A DNA stretch of 62,419 nt from an uncultured Acidimicrobiales bacterium (GTDB lineage: Bacteria > Actinomycetota > Acidimicrobiia > Acidimicrobiales > SZUA-35), in assembly GCA_937958015.1 (NCBI GenBank), contig CALGOA010000046.1:1-62419 (forward strand), given 5' to 3'. Made by a program: the position numbers and the translations under genes. Numbering within the stretch: the stretch's first letter is position 1; each line of letters starts with the position of its first letter. Of the stretch, positions 33,692 through 42,386 are shown piece by piece. Under the pieces are notes generated by a model that worked only from the letters and a program-made list of their open reading frames with translations, did no database searches and was not told the DNA's origin.

Positions 33692-34392
33692 CACCGCTGT
33701 CGTTTCTGTCTTGGAACCTCGCACTACTGAAACGTTCGGCCGAGGCTCCGTCGATGTGGTCCATGGAACAATCCGAGGCCGCGTTCCGAGAGATCGCTCT
33801 TCGGGTGGCTCCCGATCTCATCCTGCTGCAGGAACTCCCCCGGCTGGTTCCCTTCGTCGAGACCCACGGGATGGTGCCGGCCAACCCCGAAAGCCATAGC
33901 GGCAACCTCGCCACGTTGGTGCGCGTGGAACTGATGGCCGAACCTCCCGAGGTTCAGACGGTTGACGGTTGCGCAATCCTCAGCACGTTTGGTGGGGAAC
34001 TCACCGTGGCGAACGTGCATCTGGCACCGGGCGCGGGCAAGGCGGCCGAGGGGGCTCGGCTCGAGCAGTTCGCCCAAATCGTGGAGTCCAGCCCCACCGA
34101 GCGGCTCGTCATCATCGGAGACACGAACACCAGGGTGAACGAGGTGGCAACGTTGGAGGCCGCCGAACTCCGGGGAGAGCGACCGCCCCGGGCAACGTGG
34201 GACAGCCGCCGAAACCGATTCAACTCGGGCCCCCACGCAACGGAATTCACGGCCTACTTCACCCGCCATTTCGCGTCACCCGGGGTACGAGTTGGCAACG
34301 TTTCCGTCCTCGCCGATCCACTTGAAGTCGACGGCGAATTCTTTCACCTGAGTGACCATTACGGCCTGTCGGGCACGATCTACGTGGGCTGA
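33688..34392 (+). CDS. endonuclease/exonuclease/phosphatase-fold protein
   Basis: 234 residues with the EEP superfamily pattern: FLSWNLA (near residue 7), the metal-binding Glu in LILLQELP (near 47), ANVHLAPG (near 108), GDTNTRVNE (near 146) and the C-terminal SDHYGLSG with the catalytic Asp-His. The fold covers DNA repair nucleases, inositol phosphatases and sphingomyelinases; there is no signal peptide, so a cytoplasmic nuclease or phosphatase is likely. Coupled to the small upstream gene. A strong hairpin follows at 34399. Confidence 0.85.
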   Translation: MTPLSFLSWNLALLKRSAEAPSMWSMEQSEAAFREIALRVAPDLILLQELPRLVPFVETHGMVPANPESHSGNLATLVRVELMAEPPEVQTVDGCAILSTFGGELTVANVHLAPGAGKAAEGARLEQFAQIVESSPTERLVIIGDTNTRVNEVATLEAAELRGERPPRATWDSRRNRFNSGPHATEFTAYFTRHFASPGVRVGNVSVLADPLEVDGEFFHLSDHYGLSGTIYVG

Positions 34393-34398
34393 GACGCG

Positions 34399-34428
34399 GA
34401 ACATCCCGGCCCATTGGCCGGGATGTTC
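34399..34428. terminator. perfect 13-bp terminator-type hairpin
   Basis: GAACATCCCGGCC (34399-34411) pairs with GGCCGGGATGTTC (34416-34428) around CATT, six bases after the stop of the EEP gene. No T-run follows. The remaining bases to 34584 hold nothing I recognise. Confidence 0.8.
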
Positions 34429-34583
34429 ACCAGATTCTGGGAGGGAGAGAAGTCCGAATCTGGAGGCTCTTGGCGATGCCTCGCACGGTGGGGATGTTGC
34501 AGGGTTCTACGTGGCTCCTCCACGCTTGGATGCGATGGATCACCACCGATCGGGATTTCGCTCAGATCGGCGCCGAGCCTGCG

Positions 34584-35381
34584 CTACAAGTCTCGAACCG
34601 CAAACAGCTGTCGCGCTGCAATCAGTGGGACGACGATGGTGAGTCCCAGCGACAGGGCTGATTTCCACAGCAGTCCGTCGGCCACCTGAATCGACGGGTC
34701 AGAGATCCAGTCGGTGATGGTGGCCATCGCTACCGGCGGCATGTAGTCGCCGACCCTTGGAACGAGGGCGAGGAGTTGGCCGAACGCACTCATTACGCCG
34801 ATCGTTCCGAGCATCGCATAGGTGTCGCTGCGGAGGATCACACTGGCCAGGTACGAAAGCGCTGCCAGGACCACCGCGACGAACAGACTGGATGCGGTCA
34901 ACCGCCAGAGTCCGGTGGTGACGATCTGGTCTCCATGGACCTGGGCGGCGATGGCCGCCATCCCCATACCTGTGGCGGTGGCCACGAGCACGCCGGCGAT
35001 ACTGCCCAGGATGGCGAGCAGCCCCTTGATGGCGAGCAGTTCGTTCCGTCGACCGTTCATTGCGACGACTCGACGGAGCGTTCCCTGTCGGTACTCGTGG
35101 CCGATGACCCAGGCGCCGAACACGGGTACCAGCAGTGCGGTGGTGAGGGTCAGCACGCCCAGGGTGGTGTCGAGGTAGTCAAGATTGGAGGCGGGTTGGC
35201 GGAAGAGGTAGTAGACGGGTGCGATGAGGGTGAGGGCCAGGAGGCCCGAGAGGATGGCCCATGGGGTCCGGTGGTGGACGAGTTTGTACACCTCGGCCCG
35301 GACCATGGTGGGTAAGGCAGCGGGGCGGGAACCGGTGGGTACGGCAGCGGGGCGGGAGCCGGTGAGTGTGGTGGTCATCAT
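34584..35381 (-). CDS. ABC-2 type permease
   Basis: 265 residues, six membrane segments, ABC-2 type. The N terminus contains a duplicated nine-residue unit (GSRPAAVPT, GSRPAALPT) encoded by a 27-bp tandem repeat. The membrane part begins at MVRAEVYKLVHHRTPW (near residue 27), a typical ABC-2 start, and the family's E-loop-like HEYRQGTLRRVVAMN is near residue 91. Partner of the adjacent ATPase (gap of eight bases). Similar pairs occur in lantibiotic immunity, resistance and sensory export; the substrate is unknown. Confidence 0.88.
   Translation of the reverse strand: MMTTTLTGSRPAAVPTGSRPAALPTMVRAEVYKLVHHRTPWAILSGLLALTLIAPVYYLFRQPASNLDYLDTTLGVLTLTTALLVPVFGAWVIGHEYRQGTLRRVVAMNGRRNELLAIKGLLAILGSIAGVLVATATGMGMAAIAAQVHGDQIVTTGLWRLTASSLFVAVVLAALSYLASVILRSDTYAMLGTIGVMSAFGQLLALVPRVGDYMPPVAMATITDWISDPSIQVADGLLWKSALSLGLTIVVPLIAARQLFAVRDL
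35311..35364. repeat. 27-bp tandem repeat inside permease gene
   Basis: Two units (35311-35337 and 35338-35364) agree at 25 of 27 positions and are in frame, duplicating the N-terminal GSRPAA(V/L)PT linker. Confidence 0.85.
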
Positions 35382-35389
35382 TGGTTCTT

Positions 35390-36349
35390 TCAGTGGGCCG
35401 GGGCCGGAACCGGCGACGCGGGTTGGTTGGTCATTTCGAGGAAGGCCTGCTCCAGTGAGATCTGGGGGCGGGAGAGTGATTCGGGATGGATTCCAGCCGA
35501 GCTGAGAAGGCGGCTGAGATCGCGACCGGTCATGCCGTTTCCGGGTTCGACCGACAGCGAGATCGCGTTGATCGATTGGGCTGCACAGCCAGCACCGGCC
35601 AGCACGTCGATGGCGGGGACCACTTCGTCGGGTCGAAGTTCGATCGTCAGAGCCGAACTGGTGTTGGCGTCGAGGATGGCCTGCGTCGATCCCTCGGTCA
35701 CCAGTTCACCGTTGGCGAGGATGACGAGTTGATCACAGGCCTGCTGGACCTCAGCCAGTTGGTGGGAGGAGACCAGCACGGTCGTGCCGGCCTCGGGCAG
35801 ACGACGAAGCAGATTGCGAATTTCGAGGATTCCCGCGGGATCCAGTCCGTTGGCTGGTTCGTCGAGAATCACGAGTTCGGGCGCGCCGATCATGGTGATC
35901 GCTATGCCGAGTCGCTGCTTCATACCGAGGGAGTAGGCCCGGGGGCGATCGTCGGCTCGATCGTGGAGGTCGACCAAGCGGAGGAGGCCATCGATCTGGT
36001 CGTCATCGACGGATCCGCTCACGGCCAGCGATTGGTAACGAAGGTTCTCTCGTGCGGTCATGCGGCTGTAGATGGGTGGTTCCTCGATCATGGAACCAAC
36101 CCGCTGGAGGGAGGAGGACCATCCGTGGCCCCGGTGCTCGCAACCGAGCAACTCGACTTGCCCGACGGAGGGTTCGACGAGGCCGAGCATCATCTTCATC
36201 GTGGTGGTCTTGCCGGCACCGTTGGGGCCGATCAAACCCACCACCGCTCCGACGGGGATCGTGAAGTTGAGTCGGTTCACCACGTGGTGGGTGCCGTAGG
36301 TCTTGGTTAGGTCTCTCACCTGTGCGGCAGGCGGGGTCGGTGTGTTCAT
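35390..36349 (-). CDS. ABC exporter ATP-binding protein
   Basis: 319 residues from ATG 36349. Walker A GPNGAGKTTTMKMM (near residue 41), signature YSLGMKQRLGIAI (near 138; SLGMKQ is common in this exporter group), Walker B LVILDEPANGLDP (near 158), then VLVSSHQLAEV. The C-terminal extension of about 90 residues is typical of this class. The frame is open to 36511, but the upstream part does not resemble an ABC protein. Forms an exporter with the downstream permease. Confidence 0.92.
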   Translation of the reverse strand: MNTPTPPAAQVRDLTKTYGTHHVVNRLNFTIPVGAVVGLIGPNGAGKTTTMKMMLGLVEPSVGQVELLGCEHRGHGWSSSLQRVGSMIEEPPIYSRMTARENLRYQSLAVSGSVDDDQIDGLLRLVDLHDRADDRPRAYSLGMKQRLGIAITMIGAPELVILDEPANGLDPAGILEIRNLLRRLPEAGTTVLVSSHQLAEVQQACDQLVILANGELVTEGSTQAILDANTSSALTIELRPDEVVPAIDVLAGAGCAAQSINAISLSVEPGNGMTGRDLSRLLSSAGIHPESLSRPQISLEQAFLEMTNQPASPVPAPAH

Positions 36350-36509
36350 GAACTCATGTTCACATTCAGGGTCCGACGGGCAATCCGCCATTGGGTTTGG
36401 ACCTCGTCGGTCTTTCGGATATCCCGGAACCGAAAACCCTGAGTGAATACCGGGGAAAACCCCGGCGAACAGTGGGTCGAGGGTCGATTCGGTTGGGCAC
36501 ACTGGAGGC

Positions 36510-36923
36510 ATGTCGTCAGATCAGGTACCTGCGGTGCTGTTCGTTTGCGTGCACAACGCCGGCCGTTCACAGATGGCGGCCGCGTGGCTCCGGAACCTCG
36601 GCGGCGATCGGGTCACGGTGTATTCGGCCGGGTCGGCACCGACGGATGCGGTCAATCCCGCGGCGGTGGATGCGATGGCCGAGGTAGGGATCGACATGTC
36701 GGCCGAGGTACCGAAGCTCTGGACGGATGAGACCGTCCGGGCCGCCGACGTCGTGATCTCGATGGGGTGCGGCGATGCCTGCCCGGTCTATCCCGGAAAA
36801 CGCTACGAGGATTGGGAACTCCAGGACCCGGCCGGGCAGGGCATCGAAACAGTCCGCAGCGTACGCGACGAAATTCGGGATCGAGTCGTGCAACTGATCG
36901 ACGAGATCGCACCCGACGCATGA
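36510..36923 (+). CDS. arsC: arsenate reductase, low-molecular-weight phosphatase fold
   Basis: 137-residue enzyme reducing arsenate to arsenite. The P-loop CVHNAGRSQ (Cys13 to Arg19) and a second cysteine pair in MGCGDACPVYPGKRYEDWELQD (about residues 86-107) match the actinobacterial ArsC group that couples to thioredoxin or mycothiol/mycoredoxin. Followed, with an ATGA overlap, by an aquaporin that would let arsenite leave. Its own regulator (ArsR) is not seen in the flanks. Confidence 0.92.
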   Translation: MSSDQVPAVLFVCVHNAGRSQMAAAWLRNLGGDRVTVYSAGSAPTDAVNPAAVDAMAEVGIDMSAEVPKLWTDETVRAADVVISMGCGDACPVYPGKRYEDWELQDPAGQGIETVRSVRDEIRDRVVQLIDEIAPDA

Positions 36924-37597
36924 CAACCAGTCATCGTGCGATCGGCGCCGAGTTTTTCGGTACGGCGTTTCTTCTGGCCGGAGTCGTGGGGTCCGGCATC
37001 ATGGCCGAACGACTCACCGACGACGTCGGACTTCAACTGCTCCAAAACGCTCTGGCTACCGCGGGTGTCCTTATCGCCATCATCACCGCCTTCGGCTCGG
37101 TGTCGGGAGCTCACTTCAACCCGGCGGTCACGCTCGCCGAGCGACTGCTGGGCGGGATCAGCACCGAGACGGCTGCGTGGTACGTGGCGGCCCAGACCGC
37201 CGGCGGGATCGTTGGCGTGATGGCGGCAAACGTGATGTTCGAACTCGACGCCATCAATTGGTCCGAGAAGTCGAGGGACGGATCGGGCCAGCTGGTCGCT
37301 GAGGTCATCGCCACCCTGGGCCTCCTGATCGTGATCTACGGATCGGTTCGGGGCGGCCGGGAACATTCGGTGCCTCTGGTCGTGGGCAGCTATATCGCCG
37401 GCGCCTACTACTTCACCAGCTCCACCAGCTTCGCCAATCCGGCCGTTTCCATCGCCCGGATGTTCAGCAACTCGTTCGCCGGCATTGCGCCAGGCTCGAC
37501 CCCAGGTTTCATCGCCATGCAACTGATTGGCGCAGTTGTTGCGGTGGCGATCATCAGGTGGATCTTTGCCGAAGAGTCCATCGCCGCTCCGACCTGA
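36920..37597 (+). CDS. aqpS: aquaglyceroporin, arsenic-linked
   Basis: MIP-family channel, 225 residues from the coupled ATG at 36920. Both NPA boxes are present: SGAHFNPAVT (near residue 68) and FANPAVSIAR (near 178), with six membrane segments. The gene partner, arsC, supports an arsenite efflux role as for AqpS of rhizobia; the downhill channel would work with ArsC-generated arsenite. The symbol is by analogy. Glycerol or water transport cannot be excluded. Confidence 0.85.
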   Translation: MTTSHRAIGAEFFGTAFLLAGVVGSGIMAERLTDDVGLQLLQNALATAGVLIAIITAFGSVSGAHFNPAVTLAERLLGGISTETAAWYVAAQTAGGIVGVMAANVMFELDAINWSEKSRDGSGQLVAEVIATLGLLIVIYGSVRGGREHSVPLVVGSYIAGAYYFTSSTSFANPAVSIARMFSNSFAGIAPGSTPGFIAMQLIGAVVAVAIIRWIFAEESIAAPT

Positions 37598-37609
37598 GTC
37601 GCAAGGAGG

Positions 37610-37885
37610 TCAGTCGATGATCTCTTCGAGCACGTCGGCGAGTCGGCTGCCGAAGCTCTTCTTGCGTTTCTTCTTCGACGACTTTCGTTTGTAGTCGTCG
37701 TCCCGTTCCTTGCGCTCGGACCGACCTCGATCCTTAACCGGTGCCGATTTCACCGCCGGACCACTGAGTTTGTCGATCTCACCCCGGTCCAACCACACCC
37801 CGCGACAGCGAGGGCAAACGTCGATCTCCACCCCACCGCGGATGCGGGGATCGAGAGACTCATCGACACACAACGGGCACTGCAT
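37610..37885 (-). CDS. TFIIB-type zinc-finger protein
   Basis: 91 residues. An N-terminal zinc ribbon with two CxxC knuckles (CPLC at residues 3-6 and CPRC near 25) plus GVWLDRGEID marks the zf-TFIIB family; the C terminus is a lysine/arginine-rich tail (KRKSSKKKRKK, near residues 66-76) and a short helix. The tail suggests nucleic-acid or membrane binding. Function unknown. Follows the coiled-coil protein gene by two bases, so they are likely co-transcribed. Confidence 0.85.
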   Translation of the reverse strand: MQCPLCVDESLDPRIRGGVEIDVCPRCRGVWLDRGEIDKLSGPAVKSAPVKDRGRSERKERDDDYKRKSSKKKRKKSFGSRLADVLEEIID

Positions 37886-37887
37886 GA

Positions 37888-38391
37888 CTATTGATCGGCC
37901 AGTTCACGATGGACCTTTGCCAGAATTTCAAGGTCCTCATTGAGGTGTTCCATCAACTCGGCATGGCCCGAAGCGCTCGACCCCAGAGCGAGCTGCGCCG
38001 ACGATGCTGCGAGTTGTTCGACGTCGGCCACGGTTCGGTCGATCGATGACTCGATCGACTCGATGCGGTCCTGCAATGAATGGATCGTCTCGTGACGACG
38101 TTGCAGGCTGGCGACGAGGTCGTCGACTGCGTTGCTCGGGTCCTCGAACTGGTCCCGCAGGGCGTCCTTCAGTTCCCGTGCCGCCCGCTCCGGCTGGATC
38201 TGCTGGAGTGTCTGTTCCATCCGTTTGCGATCCTGATCAGCGGTCCATAACGCGGCCTGGATGTCGTCGACGCGGCGAAGTATCCCGGGATCGCTCACGT
38301 TCGATTTGATCAGCGCCTCGGCCGACTGCAGCCGTCCCTGCCACAGGGTTGGGGGCGGCGGGCTGAAGTCGTCGTTCCGGAAGCTCCGCAT
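37888..38391 (-). CDS. coiled-coil hypothetical protein
   Basis: Unrecognised helical protein of 167 residues from ATG 38391 (ATG 38433 would add 14). The region of about residues 40-130 is rich in E/Q/D/R with heptad-like spacing (ILRRVDDIQAALW, SLQDRIESIESSIDRTVADVEQLAAS), implying a long coiled coil. No signal peptide. It is upstream of the zinc-ribbon gene with a two-base gap. A structural or scaffold role is plausible; nothing more can be said. Confidence 0.65.
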   Translation of the reverse strand: MRSFRNDDFSPPPPTLWQGRLQSAEALIKSNVSDPGILRRVDDIQAALWTADQDRKRMEQTLQQIQPERAARELKDALRDQFEDPSNAVDDLVASLQRRHETIHSLQDRIESIESSIDRTVADVEQLAASSAQLALGSSASGHAELMEHLNEDLEILAKVHRELADQ

Positions 38392-38446
38392 GCCCAAACC
38401 ATAGGCGTCAAATGGTTCCCGCTGACGACGCATGCGATAGTTGTTT

Positions 38447-39088
38447 ATGGAGTTCGATCTCGACCAAACCGACGCCCTTCTGAGTACTACCCGGGCGGTA
38501 AGGAAACGTCTCGACCTGGACCGCGATGTCCCCACCGACGTGGTGTTGGAGTGTCTTCAGCTGGCGGTTCAGGCACCGACGGGATCGAATGCTCAGGGCT
38601 GGCGGTGGATGGTGATCGCCGATCCCGAAAAGCGGGCCGGGCTCGCCGACATCTACCGTCGTGGCGCCGGCGACTATTTCACCGAGCGCACCGCCGACAT
38701 CGATCCAGGAACGCAGACCGGTCGTGTCATCAACAGCGCCACCTTCCTAGCGGAGAACCTCGAGCGAGTACCGATCCACGTCATCCCGCTGATCATCGGC
38801 AAGCAGGACGGCACCAGCGCCACGGCCGCCGGGCTCTACGGATCGATCATTCCCGCCATGTGGAGCTTCCAGCTGGCACTCAGGAGCCGGGGTCTCGGCA
38901 GTTGCTACACAACATTGCATCTGAGACTGGAAGAGGAGGCCGCCGCGCTCTTGGAGATTCCAGATCATATGACCCAGGCGGGACTGCTACCGGTGGCCTA
39001 CACCAAGGGAACCGACTTCAAACCGGCCGCTCGGGGTCCGGTCAGCGACATCACCTACCTGGACACCTTCAAGAACCCCATCGTGTAG
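38447..39088 (+). CDS. nitroreductase-family flavoprotein
   Basis: FMN-dependent reductase of 213 residues from ATG 38447. The N-terminal STTRAVRKRLDL (near residue 12) and APTGSNAQGWRWMVI (near 42) bind FMN; LYGSIIPAMWSFQLALRSRGLGSCYTT (split here) at about 125-150 is the core of the family. The lack of a partner gene leaves the substrate (nitroaromatic, enone, quinone or a dehalogenation reaction) open. Divergent from the coiled-coil gene. Confidence 0.85.
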   Translation: MEFDLDQTDALLSTTRAVRKRLDLDRDVPTDVVLECLQLAVQAPTGSNAQGWRWMVIADPEKRAGLADIYRRGAGDYFTERTADIDPGTQTGRVINSATFLAENLERVPIHVIPLIIGKQDGTSATAAGLYGSIIPAMWSFQLALRSRGLGSCYTTLHLRLEEEAAALLEIPDHMTQAGLLPVAYTKGTDFKPAARGPVSDITYLDTFKNPIV

Positions 39089-39169
39089 CCCCGGCCGGTA
39101 GCTGGCCTGACCAGCAGGAATACCGCCTCCGAACTTAAGGCAGGGTCGTATCGGGTCGATTCACTCCCG

Positions 39170-41644
39170 ATGCCAGAAACTGCCGCCGCGCCTCGGGGTC
39201 CGACCCAGATGGATCCAGCTCAGGGCTGGGCGCCGCGTCGCGGATTCGCTCGGATCCTGCGAATTGCAGCCTTTCTGCTACCCATCGCGCTGAGCATCAT
39301 CTTCGCCTTTGTGCTGGTAGGGATACTCCCCGCGCCGGCAACCCCGGGCCAGACCGCCGGCTGGTGGGCCACGCTGGCTATTGCGGTCGTCCTGTTCTCG
39401 ATGGGCACCGACCAGCTGTTCAGCCGCCTTCTGCCCGCCGCCAGCCTTTTGGAACTCTCGCTCACCTTCCCCGACGCCACACCGTCCCGGTTCCGGGCCG
39501 CCATGAAGACCCGGTCGGTCCGAAGCCTCCAGCGCGAGATCGCCAACGGGAATCTGGATCCACTCGAAGCACCGACCGAAGCCGCCCAACAGTTGATCGA
39601 GATGGCGAATGCGCTCACTCTGCACGACCGGGCTACCCGCGGCCACACCGAACGCGTTCGTGCCTACTCGCTGCTGATCGGCGAGGAAATGGGCTTGAAC
39701 CCCGAGGAACTCGAGAAGCTGCGCTGGGCCGCCATGATTCACGATGTCGGCAAACTCAAAGTGAGCGCCGACATACTGAACAGCGAGGGTCGCCCGACCG
39801 ACGCCGAGTGGGAGGAGTTGTCTCAGCATCCTCTCTACGGCGCCGAGTACGCCGAGCCATTGCGGGACTGGCTGGGCCAGTGGGTTGACGCCGCCGGACA
39901 ACACCACGAGAAGTGGGACGGCACCGGATATCCGCTGGGACTCTCGGGCAAGAACATCTCACTCGGTGGCCGAATTGTCGCCGTCGCCGACGCCTTCGAC
40001 GTAATGACGTCGGTTCGCAGCTACAAGGAAGGTATGGCCGATGACGCGGCCAAAGCCGAACTGGCTCGCTGCGCCGGGAAACAGTTCGATCCCGATGTCG
40101 TAAAAGCAATGTTGCGGGTCTCGATTCCGAAACGTCGACTGACCGGCGCCGCATGGTTCGCCCAACTTCCGATCGTCGGAAACGTTTTCCCCAATGGTGG
40201 TGTCGTCGCGGTGAGCACCGTGTCAGCCGCCATCGCCGCGGTCACGCTCACGCCCGGCCCCTTCGAACCCCAACTGATCGCCTACAGCAACCTCAGCACC
40301 GCCGAGGACACCGTCCTCGTGGTCGAAATCACCGAGGACCCCCAGCCCGACCGGGTCACGATCCTCTCCGTCGACGGTCCCGCCACCGCCGAGTGGAACG
40401 GATCGGCCATCGTGATCACCGGCATGCCCAATGCCAACGGCATCATCACCGTGGACTACGAGGCCTGCTGGGAACAGACCTGCGTGCTCGGAAGCACAAC
40501 AGCGGAGTTCACGCCCGTCAATGACGATCCGACCGCGTTGGACGACATCATCATGGTGACCGAGGAGGGGCCCGTTCGCCTTTCGCCCCTGGCCAACGAC
40601 TCCGACCTTGACCAGGACACGATCGCACTGGAGTCGGCCGAAGTTACCAACGGTCAAGCCACCGCACGGGTAGACGCCAACGAGATCATCGTGATGCCTA
40701 CGATCGAGGCAGCCCAGACGGTTGACCTCGACTACACGATCGTCGACGGGTTCGGGGGCAAAGCGACAGCTAGTGCCCGAGTGTTCTTCCCCGACTTCAA
40801 CGAGGCTCCGACGGTCGAAGGAGAGTCGGCCGAGGTGCTCATCGGGCAGGTCGTCGTCGTTGACGTCCTGTCGAACGACATGGACCCCTCCGGCGACGCG
40901 CTGTCGCTGTCTGGAATCGTGGCCGGAAGCGACCTCGGGAGCGCCGAGATCACCGGCGACACGATCGAGTTCACCGCCGGTGACACCCCGGGCGTCGCAG
41001 AGGTCACCTACGAAGTCTCCGATGGCCGGGCCACAACCGAAGGTGTCCTCGAGATCACCGTGCTGGCCCCTCCCCCATCGATCGCCGATGACCGCCTCCG
41101 AACCAGAGAAGACAACGCAGCGTCGGTTGACGTGATCGCCAACGACGTTGCCCCCGGTTCGACCATCGATTCGACGAGTCTCACGATCCAGTCGGCCTCG
41201 CTGGGGTCAGCGGTCCACGTTGGCAACGGCATCATACGATTTACGCCGACCCCCGATGCGTACGGAGTTGGCAGCGTGTCGTATTCGGTCTGCAACGCTG
41301 CGGGCTCCTGCTCGTCCGGCACCGTGCTGGTCGAGATAGAGCGGGTGAACGACATTCCGAGTTTCTCGGCTGGACCCGACGTGACTGCCCCAACGAGCTC
41401 GTCGTACTCGGCACCGTGGGCTTCGAACGGATCGGTCGGTGAAGCAAACGAGCCCGACCAGACGCTCGGGTACCTGGTGACCGTCGACAACCCCGACCTG
41501 TTCGTCGTTGCACCATCGATCTCGGCGACCGGAGTTCTGTCGTTCTCCACCGCAGACGCGCCCGGCGTGGCGACCATCGAGGTGCGCGCCAGTGACGGGA
41601 TCGACACCTCGGCGCCAGCGACGTTCACCATCACGGTCGGCTGA
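39170..41644 (+). CDS. HD-GYP phosphodiesterase fused to extracellular Ig-like repeats
   Basis: Unusual 824-residue receptor-like protein. Two N-terminal membrane segments (about 30-53 and 64-80) precede a cytoplasmic HD-GYP domain (about 140-320) with HD at 191-192 (MIHDVGKLK) and the GYP motif HHEKWDGTGYP at 245-255, the catalytic pattern for cyclic-di-GMP hydrolysis. A third segment (about 341-362) leads to four extracellular cadherin-like/tandem-95 domains (starts near 450, 545, 640, 735) with NDPTALDD, NEAPTVEG, DDRLRTRED and NDIPSFSAG boundaries. The layout suggests that outside contact controls c-di-GMP turnover. Confidence 0.85.
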   Translation: MPETAAAPRGPTQMDPAQGWAPRRGFARILRIAAFLLPIALSIIFAFVLVGILPAPATPGQTAGWWATLAIAVVLFSMGTDQLFSRLLPAASLLELSLTFPDATPSRFRAAMKTRSVRSLQREIANGNLDPLEAPTEAAQQLIEMANALTLHDRATRGHTERVRAYSLLIGEEMGLNPEELEKLRWAAMIHDVGKLKVSADILNSEGRPTDAEWEELSQHPLYGAEYAEPLRDWLGQWVDAAGQHHEKWDGTGYPLGLSGKNISLGGRIVAVADAFDVMTSVRSYKEGMADDAAKAELARCAGKQFDPDVVKAMLRVSIPKRRLTGAAWFAQLPIVGNVFPNGGVVAVSTVSAAIAAVTLTPGPFEPQLIAYSNLSTAEDTVLVVEITEDPQPDRVTILSVDGPATAEWNGSAIVITGMPNANGIITVDYEACWEQTCVLGSTTAEFTPVNDDPTALDDIIMVTEEGPVRLSPLANDSDLDQDTIALESAEVTNGQATARVDANEIIVMPTIEAAQTVDLDYTIVDGFGGKATASARVFFPDFNEAPTVEGESAEVLIGQVVVVDVLSNDMDPSGDALSLSGIVAGSDLGSAEITGDTIEFTAGDTPGVAEVTYEVSDGRATTEGVLEITVLAPPPSIADDRLRTREDNAASVDVIANDVAPGSTIDSTSLTIQSASLGSAVHVGNGIIRFTPTPDAYGVGSVSYSVCNAAGSCSSGTVLVEIERVNDIPSFSAGPDVTAPTSSSYSAPWASNGSVGEANEPDQTLGYLVTVDNPDLFVVAPSISATGVLSFSTADAPGVATIEVRASDGIDTSAPATFTITVG

Positions 41645-41764
41645 CAGTGCGTCGGGGATGGTTGTTGGTCCGCTCCCCCATCTGATAGACGGGACGTATC
41701 GGATCGCCCGCTTAGCGGTCCCTGCGACACCTCGGATACCTCCCCTCCATGAATTGAGCCGACC

Positions 41765-42367
41765 ATGAGCATGGTGCCCCAACCCAACGACCCGATCACT
41801 GACGAGGACCGGCAGTTGGCGGTTGAACAGGTCCAACGGGCGATGGCCGACGGCGAGGTGCGCTTCGCTGAACTGGACGACCGGTTCGAAGCCATTTACG
41901 CCGCCCAGACCCGTTCCGAACTGGAGGCGGTCTGGAGTCAACTGCCATCTCCTCCCGCTCCCGCAGTCCCGGCACCCGCCCACCCGATCGCTCCGGAGAC
42001 CTACTCGGTTTTCGGGGATGTGAAGGTTGGGGGCTGGATCTCGGTCGGTGGAGACCTCACCTACGGCTCGGGCTTCGGAAACGTCACCGTGGATTTGTCT
42101 TCGGCTCATCTGCGAAGTGACTGCACCGTCCGGGTTCGGGCGGTGTTTGGTGATGTGACCGTCATTCTTCCCGACGGTGTCCGGGCCTCGATGGAGTCAA
42201 CGACGATCTTTGGCGATCGAACCGAGAGGCTGACGCAACCGGTCGCAGGTCTTCCCTACGTGCGCGTGGTTGCGGCCACGTTGTTCGGCGACGCCAAGTT
42301 GTACAGCCTGTCGCAGGTTCCCGAAGGCAAGCTGCAACGGCTCTGGAAAGCCCTCCGCGGCCGCTGA
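41765..42367 (+). CDS. DUF1707 protein with LiaF-like beta domain
   Basis: 200 residues. The N-terminal DUF1707 (residues about 8-60: ITDEDRQLAVEQVQRAMADG, FAELDDRFEAIYAA) is followed by a linker and a beta-helix-like domain (about 80-190) with repeats of VFGDV and IFGD (YSVFGDVKVGG, VRAVFGDVTVILPDGV, TTIFGDRTER), as in the C-terminal part of LiaF/DUF2154 envelope stress proteins. Soluble, no signal. Likely senses or modulates envelope stress, but this is inference. Confidence 0.85.
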   Translation: MSMVPQPNDPITDEDRQLAVEQVQRAMADGEVRFAELDDRFEAIYAAQTRSELEAVWSQLPSPPAPAVPAPAHPIAPETYSVFGDVKVGGWISVGGDLTYGSGFGNVTVDLSSAHLRSDCTVRVRAVFGDVTVILPDGVRASMESTTIFGDRTERLTQPVAGLPYVRVVAATLFGDAKLYSLSQVPEGKLQRLWKALRGR

Positions 42368-42386
42368 TCCACCGTTCGGGTGCCGG

